From Euonymus europaeus (taxonomy: Eukaryota > Streptophyta > Magnoliopsida > Celastrales > Celastraceae), in NCBI GenBank assembly GCA_963580455.1, contig OY756962.1:22829001-22893000 (forward strand): DNA of 64,000 nt, in the 5' to 3' direction. The translations under genes were made by a program, and so were the position numbers. Under the pieces are notes generated by a model, which did not search any database, had not been told where the DNA came from, and was given only the letters and a program-made list of their open reading frames with translations. This document shows, piece after piece, positions 26,277 through 39,059 of this stretch. Every line of letters begins with the position of its first letter. The stretch's first letter is position 1.

Positions 26277-29200
26277 TCAACTGGATCCCGTTTCACTCGT
26301 GACAAAAGCTTGAATAAGACTCTGTGCTGCATGGGTCTGGTCTGGCGTCCCAGATATTATAATCAGAGTCTCTGTTGATCCAGGCTTTGGATCCGTTATT
26401 GTAATCTTGGCATCAGATATCTGAAACATAATAATACCATATTAATTTTCTGAAGCTATAAATCAAGGATTCGTGCAGAAAAAACAGGAGGATTCCAAAA
26501 GCTGTATAACAGATCACTTATACTACCTGCTTTAGACAAAAGAAAAGCCTATGGACTTCAAGGTTGAAATTAGATTATCAGCTGAAAAGCACCTCGAAAC
26601 TGCATGTGTTTTGGCTACTATTCTGTAGTATAACGCATACTAAAGTTTGCTACTCGAAAAGACAATAAATATTAGCTAACGTTATTCTAGGAATTAAAAA
26701 ATACTTAATTCCCAAGTTGAAATGAATAATGAACATCAATCTATCAGTAGTGCAACATCCCATGGTTATACAGCAGCGAGGCATCAAAATTAAAGTTTAT
26801 ATCCTAGACTAAACAATTTTTTTGTATCATAGATAAATAAAAATGGGATGATGATGATAGATGATGTTCCATAAAGAGGCTGATTGAGGAAGAATTGCTA
26901 CTATTTGGACATGACAGACAATAGAACGAAGTCATGATTCTCCAAATGCAATGAAGCCCATATATAGATCAACAGAGCTCTTAGTTACCTAAATATATGA
27001 AATGTTATTCTAAGATCTTCTTCCAAACATGAAGAGATGTGTACAGTTGTACGCATTATCTCATGAAATGAACTAAGGAATGCACCTGGCGAATTTGTTT
27101 CAAACATGCACCATCTTCTCCACAGATCACCGGAATAAGAGAACAAGGAACAGCAACTTCAAAGGTGGTGTTCGTAATTATAGCTGAATGAATTCCCCTA
27201 TGCATACAAAGTTTAGACAAATAATGAAAGTTATTGATGACTAACCAGAAAAATCTAGACTGCTCAAAGAAAAACTTAAAAGAACCTATAGAACACACAC
27301 CCTCCAAAACCTGGAATCCTTGTTTGTGAGAGTCCTCCAGGAAAGCCTACCCGGGCACCACCTTCAACAAGTCCCTGCACAATCCAGTGAGCACAAAAAG
27401 TTTAAATGAAACAGCAGACATGCCTCTATAGACCCACTAATAAATGTAGAATATGCTTCTCATATAAGCAATTATAATGCAGTTACAGGCATTAATTCCA
27501 GAGATAGAAGAGAAACAAAAGAGACACCGAGCATGTGGCCCAAAATTTTTAAGGCAATAACTAACGACTCAAGAGAAACCAATTCAATAAAAAGAAGTCA
27601 ACAATGAAAGCAAAAAAAACACTCAGCAGTCAGCCCAAAATTCATATGCAAGTAATCACATAGAGATTATTCTTTTGGTTTGGGCATAAGCACGTAACTG
27701 CATATAGATTGAATCTTCTGATTAGAACTTGTGAAGATTAGCATATAAAGAAGCAAGCAGTTTATCATTGCGCCAAGGTTCACCTAGAATTTGGTAGATA
27801 GAAGTACAAAAAAAAGTGTTTGGAGAGGCTCCAATTTCTGCTCAAATTATTAGCTACAATCCCTCTCAAAAACAATGTTAAATCATGAGTTTATGTTTTT
27901 GAAACTGGCATATTAGGGTATAGGAATTATGATTTAGTATTTAGGGTTTTATTTTAGGATTTTCAGGTTGAAGATTTAGAGTTTAGGTTTTAGGATTTAA
28001 GATTTAGAATTTAGTTTTTTCTTTCAAAATTTACTATATTCTAACATTATGAACACTAAAAAATATTCAAAAACACATTTTTTTAGTCTGATTTAACATA
28101 GATTTGAGGGACAATTTTAGCCGAAATTGGAGCTCCCCCTGACCCATAGAAAAATTAGTACTATGAGTTCCATAGGGAAGTTTAATACCTGAGGACCCCA
28201 CCCTTTTCTCTCAGATATGTGATGTGGAACACCTTGCCTGTGAATATTGTTCATAAAAAGAGAATTATCATCATGGGGATGAAAAACACCACGAGGAACT
28301 GGACCGCCAAAGGCATCAAACTTTCGCACTGATGGGCCGAAGTTAGAGTACATTCCTGGAGGTGAGAGTTCCCTTCTTCCCACAAACGAAGAAAATGGAG
28401 GTACTTGATCCAAAAAGGCTGGATTTGAAGGATAATTGATAGAAGGAAATAAATCACGAAAGAAATGATGGCGTAACTTAGTAGTTATCAGCAAAAGAGC
28501 CTCTTGAACTGCATCAAAGACCCCATTTATCTGGCAAACAAAAACAAAATTAGGCAACAACCACAGCTAGCATAAAAGAGATACCCAGGAGACAGGAACA
28601 AATTCGCAAGAAATGACAAAGAGAAGGAATCCCTGCTTTGAAGTACCAGCATGTCATCGAAGTTGGAAACACCATACAAAAAATAAACCCAGACTATGAT
28701 AATTTAGATTGTTGAAATAATATATTATCAAGCCCAATTAAATGCACATGTAAATGCACCTGAACAACTTTGTCATCTTCTGAAGCAAATTTAGGAATCT
28801 GATCCATCCCCAATACACGTATGTATGCCCGAGATAACATCCTCATTTCAGACATGATGGAACCACCCTTACCAAGGAGGCAACTAATTTGGTTAGAAGA
28901 AACAAGAAGCCTTGCCAGCACATTCTTATCCATACTATCAGGTATAGCCCTAACTATCCTGGTCTGCACACGAAGAACTGCATCTTGCGGAGGTGATATA
29001 TTATCATCTGGGTGCTGTAATAATGTATTGTGGTTATCAACTTGCAGAAATGGCCAACTACTAATAACTGAAATAAGCATGCCTATACAGACTTAAATGA
29101 CAAAACATACAAGGGTGCAGAAAGTAATCTACAATCCATACCGCTGGACCAGATATGAGAATAAGTCGGTCCTCTGAATCAGAAAAAGCCTCCATAACTG

Positions 29201-30807
29201 TGATCTCACAGCCTGTCTCTTGTTGAAGTGTCTTTACAATTGATCCTCCCTTTCCAATGACACCTCCAACCCTCTCATCATGGCAAAGCAAGCGAAAAGT
29301 TAGGATCTCCTGAGAAGGCTTCATCCGAGAAGGTATACGACTTTCATGAAAATTGCGATATCCAGAAACATAAGGTGGTGGGTATGACTCCGATTTTTTA
29401 GGAGGATGGCTAACTGAATGATATGATGTTCCTTTTGAATTGGAAGGGAAAGAATCATGCTCCCCGGATTTATATTCCAACAACTGCTGAGAAACAATTT
29501 GAAGAGCTTTTCTGACTGGAGCAACCTCCCCCGTGATCTGCAGCACATTTATGGCATAAAAGAAAATTTAACACTATGTATGACATCACAAAAAAGTTAA
29601 ACAAACTGTTCAATTTCAAAGAAACTCAACATATTAAACTTCTGCTCTTTATTTAAAAATGGCCGAGGCAGCACTCAAATCCAGGCCATTTAACGTTGAT
29701 GCCACCAAGGTGTCACTGAAAGTTAGGAATACATAACAGGTCTAAGTTCGCATAGTATAACTATGTGATTCAGATCAAAGGCCAGAGCCTCTCTAGCGTT
29801 AGGAACTCTTCCTTCTTCTGTGAAGAAACATTGGTTCGGTAGCAGTTGATCCAATAAAAACACATTCAATAGATTGCATGCAAGTGAAATTTGACAATAT
29901 GCTACGATTGTTCCTGAAAATGTTAAAAGAGTAGAGAAACTTATTCACTTACCTGAACCAGTTCATCAGAAGCTGATACACACAGGGGAAGTTTGTCCCT
30001 GGGAAGAATCCGTATCTGTGCCCCACTGTCGGCAGACATTTGCTTAATCACACTGCCGGCCTTTCCCAACAGACAGCCAATTCGACTGGAAAGCACAAGC
30101 AGCCTTAGAACATAAGTGGCGGACTTATTACTTTCTTCATGTCCTCCATCAGTCACTGGTTCTGCTTCGACCATTTTCTCGAAAACAAGTAACAAAGCCC
30201 TCTTTACTGATGAAGATTCTATTTCACATTTTAAGTTCTCAATAGGAACAGATTTCTTGTCCTCATCATTCTCGTCGTGATTCTTTTCATCAACCACGGA
30301 TTTCTTATCTTCATCATTCTCATCATGATTCTTTTCATCAACAACAGATTTCTTATCTTCATCATCCTCGTCGTGACTCTTTTCATCAACCACATCTTTG
30401 CCTGCATTAGCCTCATCATCCCCATCATCCTTGCTTTTCACAGTACTGATTCCTGTCTCGTCATTGACTTCAGCATTTTGATTGACTTCAGTCTCTTTAG
30501 TACCTTCAGTTTCTTTATCCGATCCTGCAATAACAACTATTCTCTCATCACATCCTGGGATAGCTTCCTCAACTGTGACACTTGCACCAGTTTCTTGACA
30601 GATTTGTGCTATGATACCCACTTCACCAATAACAGCATCAATCCTAGAAGCAGGCCACAGTACGCGAAAAGATGCACCACCAGGAGAAGACTTTGAGTTT
30701 AGGTTTTGAGTATGAAAGCCTGGTGATCTTTGCCATTTCCTTTTAGCATTTGGCTCAGAATGCTTCCAATCATTCGGTCGTTTGGAAGGCGTCAATGAAT
30801 GAGACAT
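26277..30807 (-). CDS. five-KH-domain RNA-binding protein, HEN4-like (7 coding exons, 725 aa)
   Basis: Poly(rC)-binding type KH protein; related plant proteins act in pre-mRNA processing in the nucleus. Coding exons in order are 29953-30807, 29142-29537, 28760-29014, 28189-28530, 27301-27374, 27086-27197 and 26277-26420, all in phase. Five KH modules are visible by their GxxG loops: GEVG (about residue 65), LLGKAGSVIKQM, VIGKGGSIVKTLQQETG, LLGKGGSIMSEM and the C-terminal GEDGACLKQIR. The first and last loops lack the basic residue usual there. A basic N-terminus (KRPNDW ... AKRKWQR) may be a nuclear localisation signal. Within KH1 lies a long acidic insert with three tandem 16-residue repeats. 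The start at 30807 follows an acceptor at 30810-30811, so the gene has a 5' leader intron. The last residues are ETGSS. Whether it is the HEN4 orthologue or another member of the family is uncertain. Confidence 0.9.
27900..28020. repeat. telomere-like degenerate repeats in a KH-gene intron
   Basis: Repeated TTTAGGG/TTTAGG/ATTTAG variants in the intron between exons 28189-28530 and 27301-27374. They resemble the block at 24980-25210. Confidence 0.5.
30250..30393 (-). repeat. coding 48-bp tandem repeat (3 units) in the KH protein
   Basis: Three in-frame units at 30346-30393, 30298-30345 and 30250-30297 encode VVDEKSHDEDDEDKKS once and VVDEKNHDENDEDKKS twice. The repeat forms an acidic/lysine linker, predicted disordered, inside the first KH module between its GxxG segment and its last strand/helix. 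Confidence 0.95.
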
Positions 30808-31782
30808 GTCTGTAGATGATTTAACAAAAATCACATTTCTGAATTCAGAACAAACTCGACAAAATAATCAAAATCATCATAAAAGAGATAGATAAGTTGC
30901 AAATAATTAGTAGACCACAAGGATTGAGTCCACAGACCAAGAGAAAAGGAAATGTCGAAACCAATAACCAAACCTAGTATGAACAATTTTCTATATGAAA
31001 TTACAAGTTTACAAATAAATTAGTTTTGAACTCTGTTTCCTCATACATGACATCAAAGAAGATGAAAATGCTATCCATGAAATTCAATGTCCAGCTACCA
31101 AGAAACATCAATCCTTAATTTGAGTTGTCAGTTCCACTTTCATATTTACAATATGTACTAAAAAAAAGCCAAAACAACACTGCAACTCTGGTTTTTCCCA
31201 AAGATAATGAGCATTATAAACGTTAAATAGATTGAAATCCCAAATTTACCCAAGTAACCTGCCAACTCATCTAGAAACACATTGATCTTGACATGGATAT
31301 ATGTTTAGTTTCGTTTCCACATTATCTCCTTAATTTTGTCATATTTTCTATTTTGTATAAAATTTGTGTGAATTGTCAATCCCACCGAGATTCTACTCAA
31401 TAAACTAGCTTATTTCCTCTATCAAAAATATACTAATTCCAGAACCACGACTTCACAACCCCAAAAAAAAAAACATATGATGAGAAGTCCCTTAACAGAA
31501 GCATTCTCTCTCCCTCTTTTGCATCTAAATCCATGAGTACATAAAACCTGCACTAGGTTCAATCAAGGTCTCACAACAACATGATCAGATAATGACACAA
31601 GACTCTCTAGACTCAATCAGGACAGGAAAACTAGATGAAAGGTGTTTTATGGTGCCCTCCTTACATTGTAATAAAAACTATAATAAACTCCATATGTAAC
31701 ATTATGATCTAGCTGCTCACTGCTGTAGCCGGTTGCTCTAAATTATGTAATCTAGTAGAAGTAATGTCTATTCAGTAACAGA

Positions 31783-32534
31783 CAGTGTTGTCACGAGTGC
31801 GCGCCTCATGCGCCTAGGCGTGCCAGGCGAGGCACATCCCAAGCGCCTCGCCTTGCCCAAATTGCCTGAGTACAGGCGCCTAAGGCATGCGCCTGGCTGA
31901 AAATGAGGAAAGTTATCCTCGTTTTTCTATTTGTGAAGATAGTTTAAGGGTAAAATTGTAAAATCATAGTCTGTGACTAATAGAAAAACAAGAAGTTAAA
32001 AAACAAAAAGCGGGAATTATCTTGTATCAAACTGCTCCTTGGCGAGAGTTAGGTTTGCTGCTGCCATCGACCATTCTGCCAGTTGCCGTCAACTCCGGCG
32101 ATCATTCCATATGCTGTAAAGTGAAAATTCCCTTTCATATCTCCCATCGGCTCTCTTTGTTCATTCTAGCATTGCACATCCCTAAAACTTCCAGCGGTGA
32201 AACTGACTGTTTGGGCTACTCCAGCAGTTATATTTGCTAACTCAGCCTCTTAATTTATGACATTGCCTTTGTTTCTTTATTTTGCTTTCTATGACGGGGA
32301 ATTTATGTTTTAACCTCAATATGACTTTAATTGTTCTATAATTTGTAAATTTATGTTTGAATTTCATATTGTGTTCCTCTGTTTCATTTACTATTTAGTT
32401 TTGATTAGACTTTTAGGCTTTATCATATATTTTATTTTTTAAAATAAAAATAGCGCCTTGCTTCGCTCGGGTGTGTGCCTAGGGCGTTTGAGGGGTCTAC
32501 GGCCATAGTGCGCCTTTCGCCTTTAACAACACTG
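31783..32534. mobile_element. non-autonomous hAT element in the KH gene's leader intron
   Basis: A 752-bp insertion with ends CAGTGTTGTCACGAG and, inverted, CAGTGTTGTTAAAGG, flanked by a perfect 8-bp duplication GTAACAGA at 31775-31782 and 32535-32542. Termini and GGCGC-rich subterminal blocks match the element at 16932-17942, so both belong to one hAT family. No transposase remnant is recognised. Confidence 0.9.
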
Positions 32535-33148
32535 GTAACAGATGTGTAAAGCATCTCCAAGTTCAAATATAACATAAAACCATGCAACATTTTGTTTGAA
32601 TATAGAACTATGATGCCATCACTTTGGCTCTCCAGATAAGGTCCCCATTCTCCCCAAGGAAAATAGGCCCTTATAGTATTTGCAAGTTTTCCGGAATCTC
32701 CCACAAGTTTAAGAATAATTTTCAATCACAAACAACAGCATGATTACTGCTATCCAACAAGTGCAACAGTCAATGGCCATTTTATCTTAGCCTGTTTTGC
32801 GAAATTACATACCTCATTCTACTTTCCTCCATTGCAATGGCATGATTACTGCCGCCCAATACAGAGCCAAAAGTCAAACCTAAAATGCAAGCAAACATAC
32901 AAACTTGTGCAAACGCCATGTAGCATTCTCTTTGAGAGAAATACAATTAAATGAATTCAAACAGAATGATTAGTACCCATAACAAAAACACACTCTAAGC
33001 CATAATTATCTTAGACTTGCATTCTGATTTACGAAGGCATACAACACAGACGCAATTCTAAAGAACGCAAATCACAGATAATTGAAATCAAATCGAAGCA
33101 TAAACCCTAAATACAAGCGCATGATGACAAATACTATGGCTTACGTAC

Positions 33149-33250
33149 CTAAGGTTGAGCAAATAGACCTTGACTGACTAGACAACCTGCTCGCGAGTGA
33201 AGCGAAGTCGTGGGACTGAGGCTCCGATCGGGAGAAATCTCACGACACAA
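33149..33250 (-). other. probable 5' leader exon of the KH gene
   Basis: On the minus strand a G/C-richer segment ends in CAACCTTAG followed by a strong donor GTACGTAAG (33148 downward). This would pair with the acceptor just before the ATG at 30807, giving a leader intron of about 2.3 kb. The transcript start is unknown, so the upper limit is a guess; further leader exons are possible. Confidence 0.55.
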
Positions 33251-33747
33251 ATCAATGCACCGGGCTTTGTCCAGTCCAGAGCCCGGGGATGTCGAAAAAA
33301 TGAACTCAAATGAACGGCTCCTGTGCGGCGTCGTTTAATTCTGATATGCCGTTTTGGTTTTGCTTCTGTACGACTGAAGTAGAGGATAATTGTGATTATC
33401 TGTTTGCCGTGATTTTTAAGTTGAGTAGAGCTATTTTTTATTTTTGAAAAAGAAAGTTTAATTAAACCAAACAAGAAATTTGAGTATAGCTATAAGGTAT
33501 CTGTTATGAATTTCACACCTCATACATAATAATAATATTATTCATTTTAAGTTATCCGGTTCACTGGATACATAGAGTTCATATATGGATTATCTGATTC
33601 ACATGAATATATCAAGCTTGCACGGCTTTGTTTATCCTCGAGTAATACAAGTGAGCTGGGTCCAACTCACATGACATGAGAAAAGACCTTGTTGATGTTA
33701 AGGTTGGGCATTAGCACGTATAAAGTGCTCTTGAGTTCCCACATTAA

Positions 33748-34190
33748 TTAGGGTGTTCACGAGCCGAGCCGAGCCGAGTCGAACTTCTGAATGTTTAGGC
33801 TCGACTCGGTAGGAAAGGGTTGGGCTCGAGCTCGAATCGAGCTTTATTTTAGTGTTTGAGCTCGGTTCGTTTTAGTATTCGTGAGCTCAAGCTCGGCTCG
33901 TTTAAGCTCGATTAATTTGACAAGTTCACGAGCTCAAGTTCGGTTCGGCTCGTTAAAAAATGTAAATATGTATTTATAATTTATGGATTATATATTTATA
34001 AGTAATATAAATTTATAATTTTATATATAATTATATTATTATTAATAATATTATAATCCTTAACGAGCCGGCTCGCGAGTTCACGAGCCAAATAGTACAA
34101 GTTTTGAATTCGAGCAAGTTTGATAAACGAGCCTATACATGTGTTCGAGCTCAACTCGAACCATAATGAACTTGAGCTGAGTCTTATCGA
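33748..34190. repeat. dispersed-type repeat rich in GAGCCGAGC / GCTCGAGCTCG
   Basis: Starts TTAGGGTGTTCACGAGCCGA and alternates GAGCC/GGCTC and GAGCTC/TTCGAGC blocks around an AT-rich core. Its two halves are partly complementary and could fold. Such GAGC-rich segments are common anonymous repeats in plant genomes. No coding capacity, limits approximate. Confidence 0.6.
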
Positions 34191-35099
34191 TGTCGGACTC
34201 TCTTACACTATTAAATAAATTGTGTTGGTGTTTGGTTAAATTGAACATCAACATAAAGGATTAAGTTTTTAAATTATCAATAAGAATATTTAAAGTAATT
34301 AATTAATAAAACAAATAATTAATTTTAAACAAAAATTCTCCTTTGTGCGATTATCATTGATAAAACCAACAACAGGAAGAAAAAAAATCAAATAATGTAT
34401 TCTTTCATCTTGTGTTTATCAATTCTTCTGCCAGTTCATGAGACTCTAAAGCAATTGGAGCAATCTACATACAATAATGGAGGATCGTATGCAATTTCAA
34501 ATATTCTAGATGACGTCAAAAAAGTGATCGACCTAGATGATGTATCGGGTGGTCGTATTAGCTTATAAGATGTGGATGAACTGCCTGCAAATTAAGCAAA
34601 CGTAAGCTACAAGACCCACCAGAGATTGTCCTCTGGCATAAGCACTTCGACGCTCAAGTCCTCTCGTAATCAAAAGCAATGGGAGTTCAGGAGTTCGGTT
34701 GTCCGGAGCTCTCTGTAAGCTTACGTGTAGAAATTGTTCTTAGAGAATCTCATACCTGACTCTGAGAGTTATGCCTTTTATAGGAGGTGAGGAGTCCAAG
34801 CTTGAGTAGGACTAGGACTCGCTCTCCATCTCATCTACCTCGTTGATCTGTGGATAAGTTCCTAGATAGTTTGAGTCTTAGTGAGACTCTTCTCCAAGTA
34901 GGAGTAGACATCCTCTTCAAGCTTAGTCTCCTACTTAATGGAGGAGATATATAGTACGGAGGACCTCCTCGGTAAGCCGAGGAAGGCATGATTGCATGTC
35001 AATCACCGCGGCAGGCTTACTGAGCTAGTTCCTCAATTAGGAATAGATCCTCCTATTTGTCAGCAACACGTGTCATGTCCTAATTGATAGGATTATTTT

Positions 35100-36491
35100 G
35101 ATATCATCAACCTTAATTCTAATAGTTGATACAATGAACAAAAAGAACATGTAAGATACACAACAAAATGATCAGGAGGATGCTTCGGCTGATACAACAC
35201 ACGAACATCCCAGATAAAAAAATTTACACGTTTTGCTACATATTAATCCAGATCTTTACCTTTGTAAGATAGGTCTGCTTTGATCTTGGTTTAAAAAATG
35301 CACAACGAGAAGGTAACAGCACGTGACTTTTTTCTCTCCATTCACGAACTCACTGGTCTAGCTGAATCACGAACCCACTGATCTGCCTGGATCACAATCT
35401 GTATCACATATCGTACAACGACCAAAAACAATGCTCGAACACTAGATGTTTCTGCTATATGACCTAATTAAAGAACTCAATCTCGGTGGGAGAGAAAACA
35501 GCAACTAAGGTTTTGGTTTTCTTAGAGAAAAACGGTAACCCTAATTGATAAATCAATCTCCTTATATAGAGGCACAGTAGAGAGCTCATACTAAATATAT
35601 TTTGACTTAATACTAAAAAGAAAATTCTGATTAACATAATCAACTTTCTTCTTTTGGTAAATTATAATTCGCTCTACTAAAAAATTGTAATGACCTCAAA
35701 ATATATTTTGAGCTGTATATTAAATACTTATTAACTCCCCATGTTAAGAAAATCAATACATGATTTATAAATTAAAATACTAACAATTTAATTAACAACT
35801 TGAAGACCTCGAGACTTCACTTAACTTATTTAAAGTGTCGGATAATTAAATCCACATGTACAGTTTGACACGATCAAAACTTTTAAGCTTTCTCGAGGGG
35901 TATCCTTAATCCGTAAACCGGGACATGATTTTCTTCAACAAACAATATTTATGATCAATGTACTGTCATTGTCCAACTTATTAAGTTTATTGGCTTATAA
36001 ATGGGTCTCACTATTTTGTGACTAAAACCAATATATAGTTCATGATCGTTCTTATTATTTGTTTCGAACTTAAGAGTATAAGCACTCATAATAATTAACA
36101 GGTATTTGTTTTATATAGAAGTATAAAAACACCTTTCTTGACTTGGTCTAGTTCAATACACATAAGTGTACTAGCACATGAAGTTTAGAACTATATTGTT
36201 CTTATGCATAGTCAAGATAAACGTATTTAATCATGTGCTACAACCATACCGATGGCTTTCCGAATTTCATCTTAGGTTGTGAACTAAAACTTATATTTCA
36301 CAATAACTAATGATTTAATCTTTTGTATGTAAGTCAAACTCTATACACCATATCATTTGGTATATGAAATAATCGAAAATATGCTCATAACATTATATTA
36401 TATAAATTCTCATTGAAAAAACAATTAAGACTTTTATTTAATAAGTACTACCAATATAATATTGCATGTCTTATAGTATATATTCCTAACA
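35100..36491 (-). mobile_element. possible solo LTR (minus orientation)
   Basis: The right edge reads, on the minus strand, TGTTAGGAATATATACTATA, a typical start of a Ty1-copia LTR. Inside are TATA-like and leader-like stretches (GGTTTTGGTTTTCTTAGAG near 35510). The left boundary is not resolved and no internal domains accompany it. Confidence 0.4.
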
Positions 36492-37085
36492 AAACAATCA
36501 TCACAAAAGTTACCGCCTGAATCATTACCACAAATAGCCATCTGAAGCATGATCAAGGAGAGCGCACAAGTACTTCCCTAAACACTGTTCACTCGCAATC
36601 ACCCATGGTGTATCATGAAGATTGAGGAGAGAGTGCATTTGGTGGAAAATTACATAAGTGGTACGGAAAAAGAAAAAAAAAACTAGTCTCACGAGCGAAC
36701 CCTAACGTTCCATGCGCATTTGGTGGTATAATGGTGTTGGAGATTGTTCATGGACTACTTAATTGTTTTGGGGTATGCTTTGGGCGGATAGTTATGTCAA
36801 TTGCGCTCTGTTTCAACGTTTGTTGTGTTTTTGACTTATTTATATTGCATTGCCAAAACAATTTATTTTACATTAGTTCAGGAATAAAAGTTGCATAATA
36901 TATGATAGTTTATGGACATATCGTTGCAATTTGACATATTTAGTTATGTAGGATTTCTCCGATCTATATCTCATTGGTGGCACATATGATTTGACTGACT
37001 TTTCACTTTGGGAACAAACATAGTATTTAATGATAGTTGAGGGATGAAAATAAAAAAAAAATAGTCTATGGACGAAAATAAAACA
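36492..37085. repeat. direct repeat copy 1 (paired with 37872-38420)
   Basis: Shares long near-identical tracts with 37872-38420 over its whole length, for example GGAGAGCGCACA, CTTCCCTAAACACTGTTCAC and GAGAGTGCATTTGGTGGA, with scattered substitutions and small indels. Same orientation, about 1.38 kb apart. It ends in the GATAGTTGAGGGA-type tail common in plant intergenic repeats. Non-coding. Confidence 0.85.
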
Positions 37086-37871
37086 TGTATAGTTGAGGAA
37101 TGAAAAATATTATTTTGCCAAATGTTTTTACGTAACATATGCATATATTTAAAGTAAAGTAGCCAACTAAATCATTATATATATATAATTATCAAATAAA
37201 ACTAGTTGAACCATGTCATGCGTTTTATTATATCATTTCTTTCGTAGACATGATTTTAGATTACCCAAAATCGATCCACTAATTGCTTTTAATCCAACTT
37301 ATCATTTGAACCAACCCACACCAAAATGTACGAGATACAAAATGCATAGTCCTATATATCACAAAAATCCTACAAGTTGTAAAATGCTTATATTACAAGT
37401 CTTCTTTTTATTATTTTAATAAAAAAAACGTTGTGTAACACCCAGATAAACGTGTAATATTATTTAAAATCACATGTCATCCACAAAAAATGTAACAATA
37501 ATATTATTACATTATATGTGTTTAGAGTATATTATAGACACTAGTATCTGAATTTTTCATGCATCGTGTAGGGAATGGAATTTGGATTTGCAGGACAACC
37601 CAAGTTTGCATATATTAATTATAAAAAGTACTAATATTTGAGAGGCTTTTTCGTGGGGGGATTGAAATGGCTAGTGAAGTAGAGAATAAAATATGAGATG
37701 ACCGAGAAAATAAAACAAATTCCAAGGCAATGTTTTCTTTTGCTTTACTAGCACTAGTCACCTACAAAGAATCACACCATGCTCCACCATCTAAAATAAC
37801 TATCATCGGTAGCAGCAATTAGCAGGAAGAGGGGGCTTACTCCCCAAGGCCCTAAAAAACTTTGTCTTCAC

Positions 37872-38420
37872 ACCATCACAAAAGTTACAGCTTGAATCAC
37901 AACCAGAGAGAGCTGCCTAAATCACTATCAAGGAGAGCGCACAGGTACTTCCCTAAACACTGTTCACTCGCAGTCGCCTGTGGTGTATCATGAAGATTGA
38001 GGAGAGAGTGCATTTGGTGGAAAATTACATAAGTGGTAAGAAAAAAGCTAGTCTCACGAGCAAACCCTGACTTTCCATGCGCATTTGGTGGTATAGTGGT
38101 GTTGGAGCTTGTTCATGGAATACTTGATTGTTTTGGGTATGCTTTGGGTTGATAGTTTTGTCAATTGTGCTCTGTTTCAGCACTTGCTGTGTTTTTGAGT
38201 TATTTTTATCACATTGACAAGGCAATTGATTTTACATTAGGTCAGGGATAAAAGTTGCATATTATATGATAGTTTAGGGACATATCGTTACAATTTGATA
38301 TATTTAGTCATGTAGGATTTCTCTGATCTATCTCATTGGTGGCACGTATAATTTGAGTGATGACTTTTCACTTTAGGAACAAACGGGGTACTTTATGATA
38401 GTTGAGGGACGAAAATAAGA
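37872..38420. repeat. direct repeat copy 2 (paired with 36492-37085)
   Basis: Second copy of the same segment. It ends six bases before the start of the copia LTR at 38426. Confidence 0.85.
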
Positions 38421-38425
38421 AAAAA

Positions 38426-39037
38426 TGTTGGAAAAATTGTGGTCAACCACTATTTGACCAATAATTAATTACAAATGATTGAGTATTAATTGAATGTAAT
38501 TAAGTTGGTTTTAATCTTCAATATGAAGACTAGAGATTAGAGTTGAAAGTTGTCCTGAACCATTTTTTGGTTGAATGAAAATTTACTCCAAAGTGGTCAT
38601 ATTATACATGATTTGTTCAGTGCAAAATAATATAAATGTGGGAATCCCACATTGGAGAATTGTGATATGTGTGATGGGTTTATATACTCAAGTGCTGGAT
38701 GTAAGACTTGGGCCCAAGGGCACCCAAACTTTTGCGGGGGAGAGAGGCTCTACATCATAGGTTTGGACTCACTAAAACACACGTGCGCGCCGCCCTACTC
38801 GGCTGGAGCTGGAGTAGGGCCAAACTCGGGCTTGGGCTTACGTAGCCCATTTGGACTTAATCTTTTGCACTAGCCCACTGCCTAGATTCGTTGAATATGG
38901 ACATGAGAGACTTAATTCAAAATTCAAATTGACCGTTACAGTAATAATTCAAACGTCAGTTATAGTTTTAATTTAAGATTATTTCTGTATCCCTAGTTTT
39001 GGGGTCGGTTTTCCTTGGGTTCTACTATAGTAGCCCA
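38426..39037 (+). mobile_element. probable 5' LTR of a copia element
   Basis: Begins TGTTGGAAAAATTGTGG and ends TAGCCCA. It is followed one base later by TGGTATGAGAAAAGG, a weak match to the initiator-Met tRNA primer site (TGGTATCAGAGC). The copia gag fragment follows in the right place and orientation. No matching 3' LTR is seen. Confidence 0.5.
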
Positions 39038-39059
39038 ATGGTATGAGAAAAGGTACTGA

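Noticed and set aside
30277..30696. 139-codon plus-strand frame opposite the KH gene
   Set aside because: It is the antisense shadow of the repetitive GAT/GAA-rich exon; the minus-strand frame has KH domains and correct splice sites.
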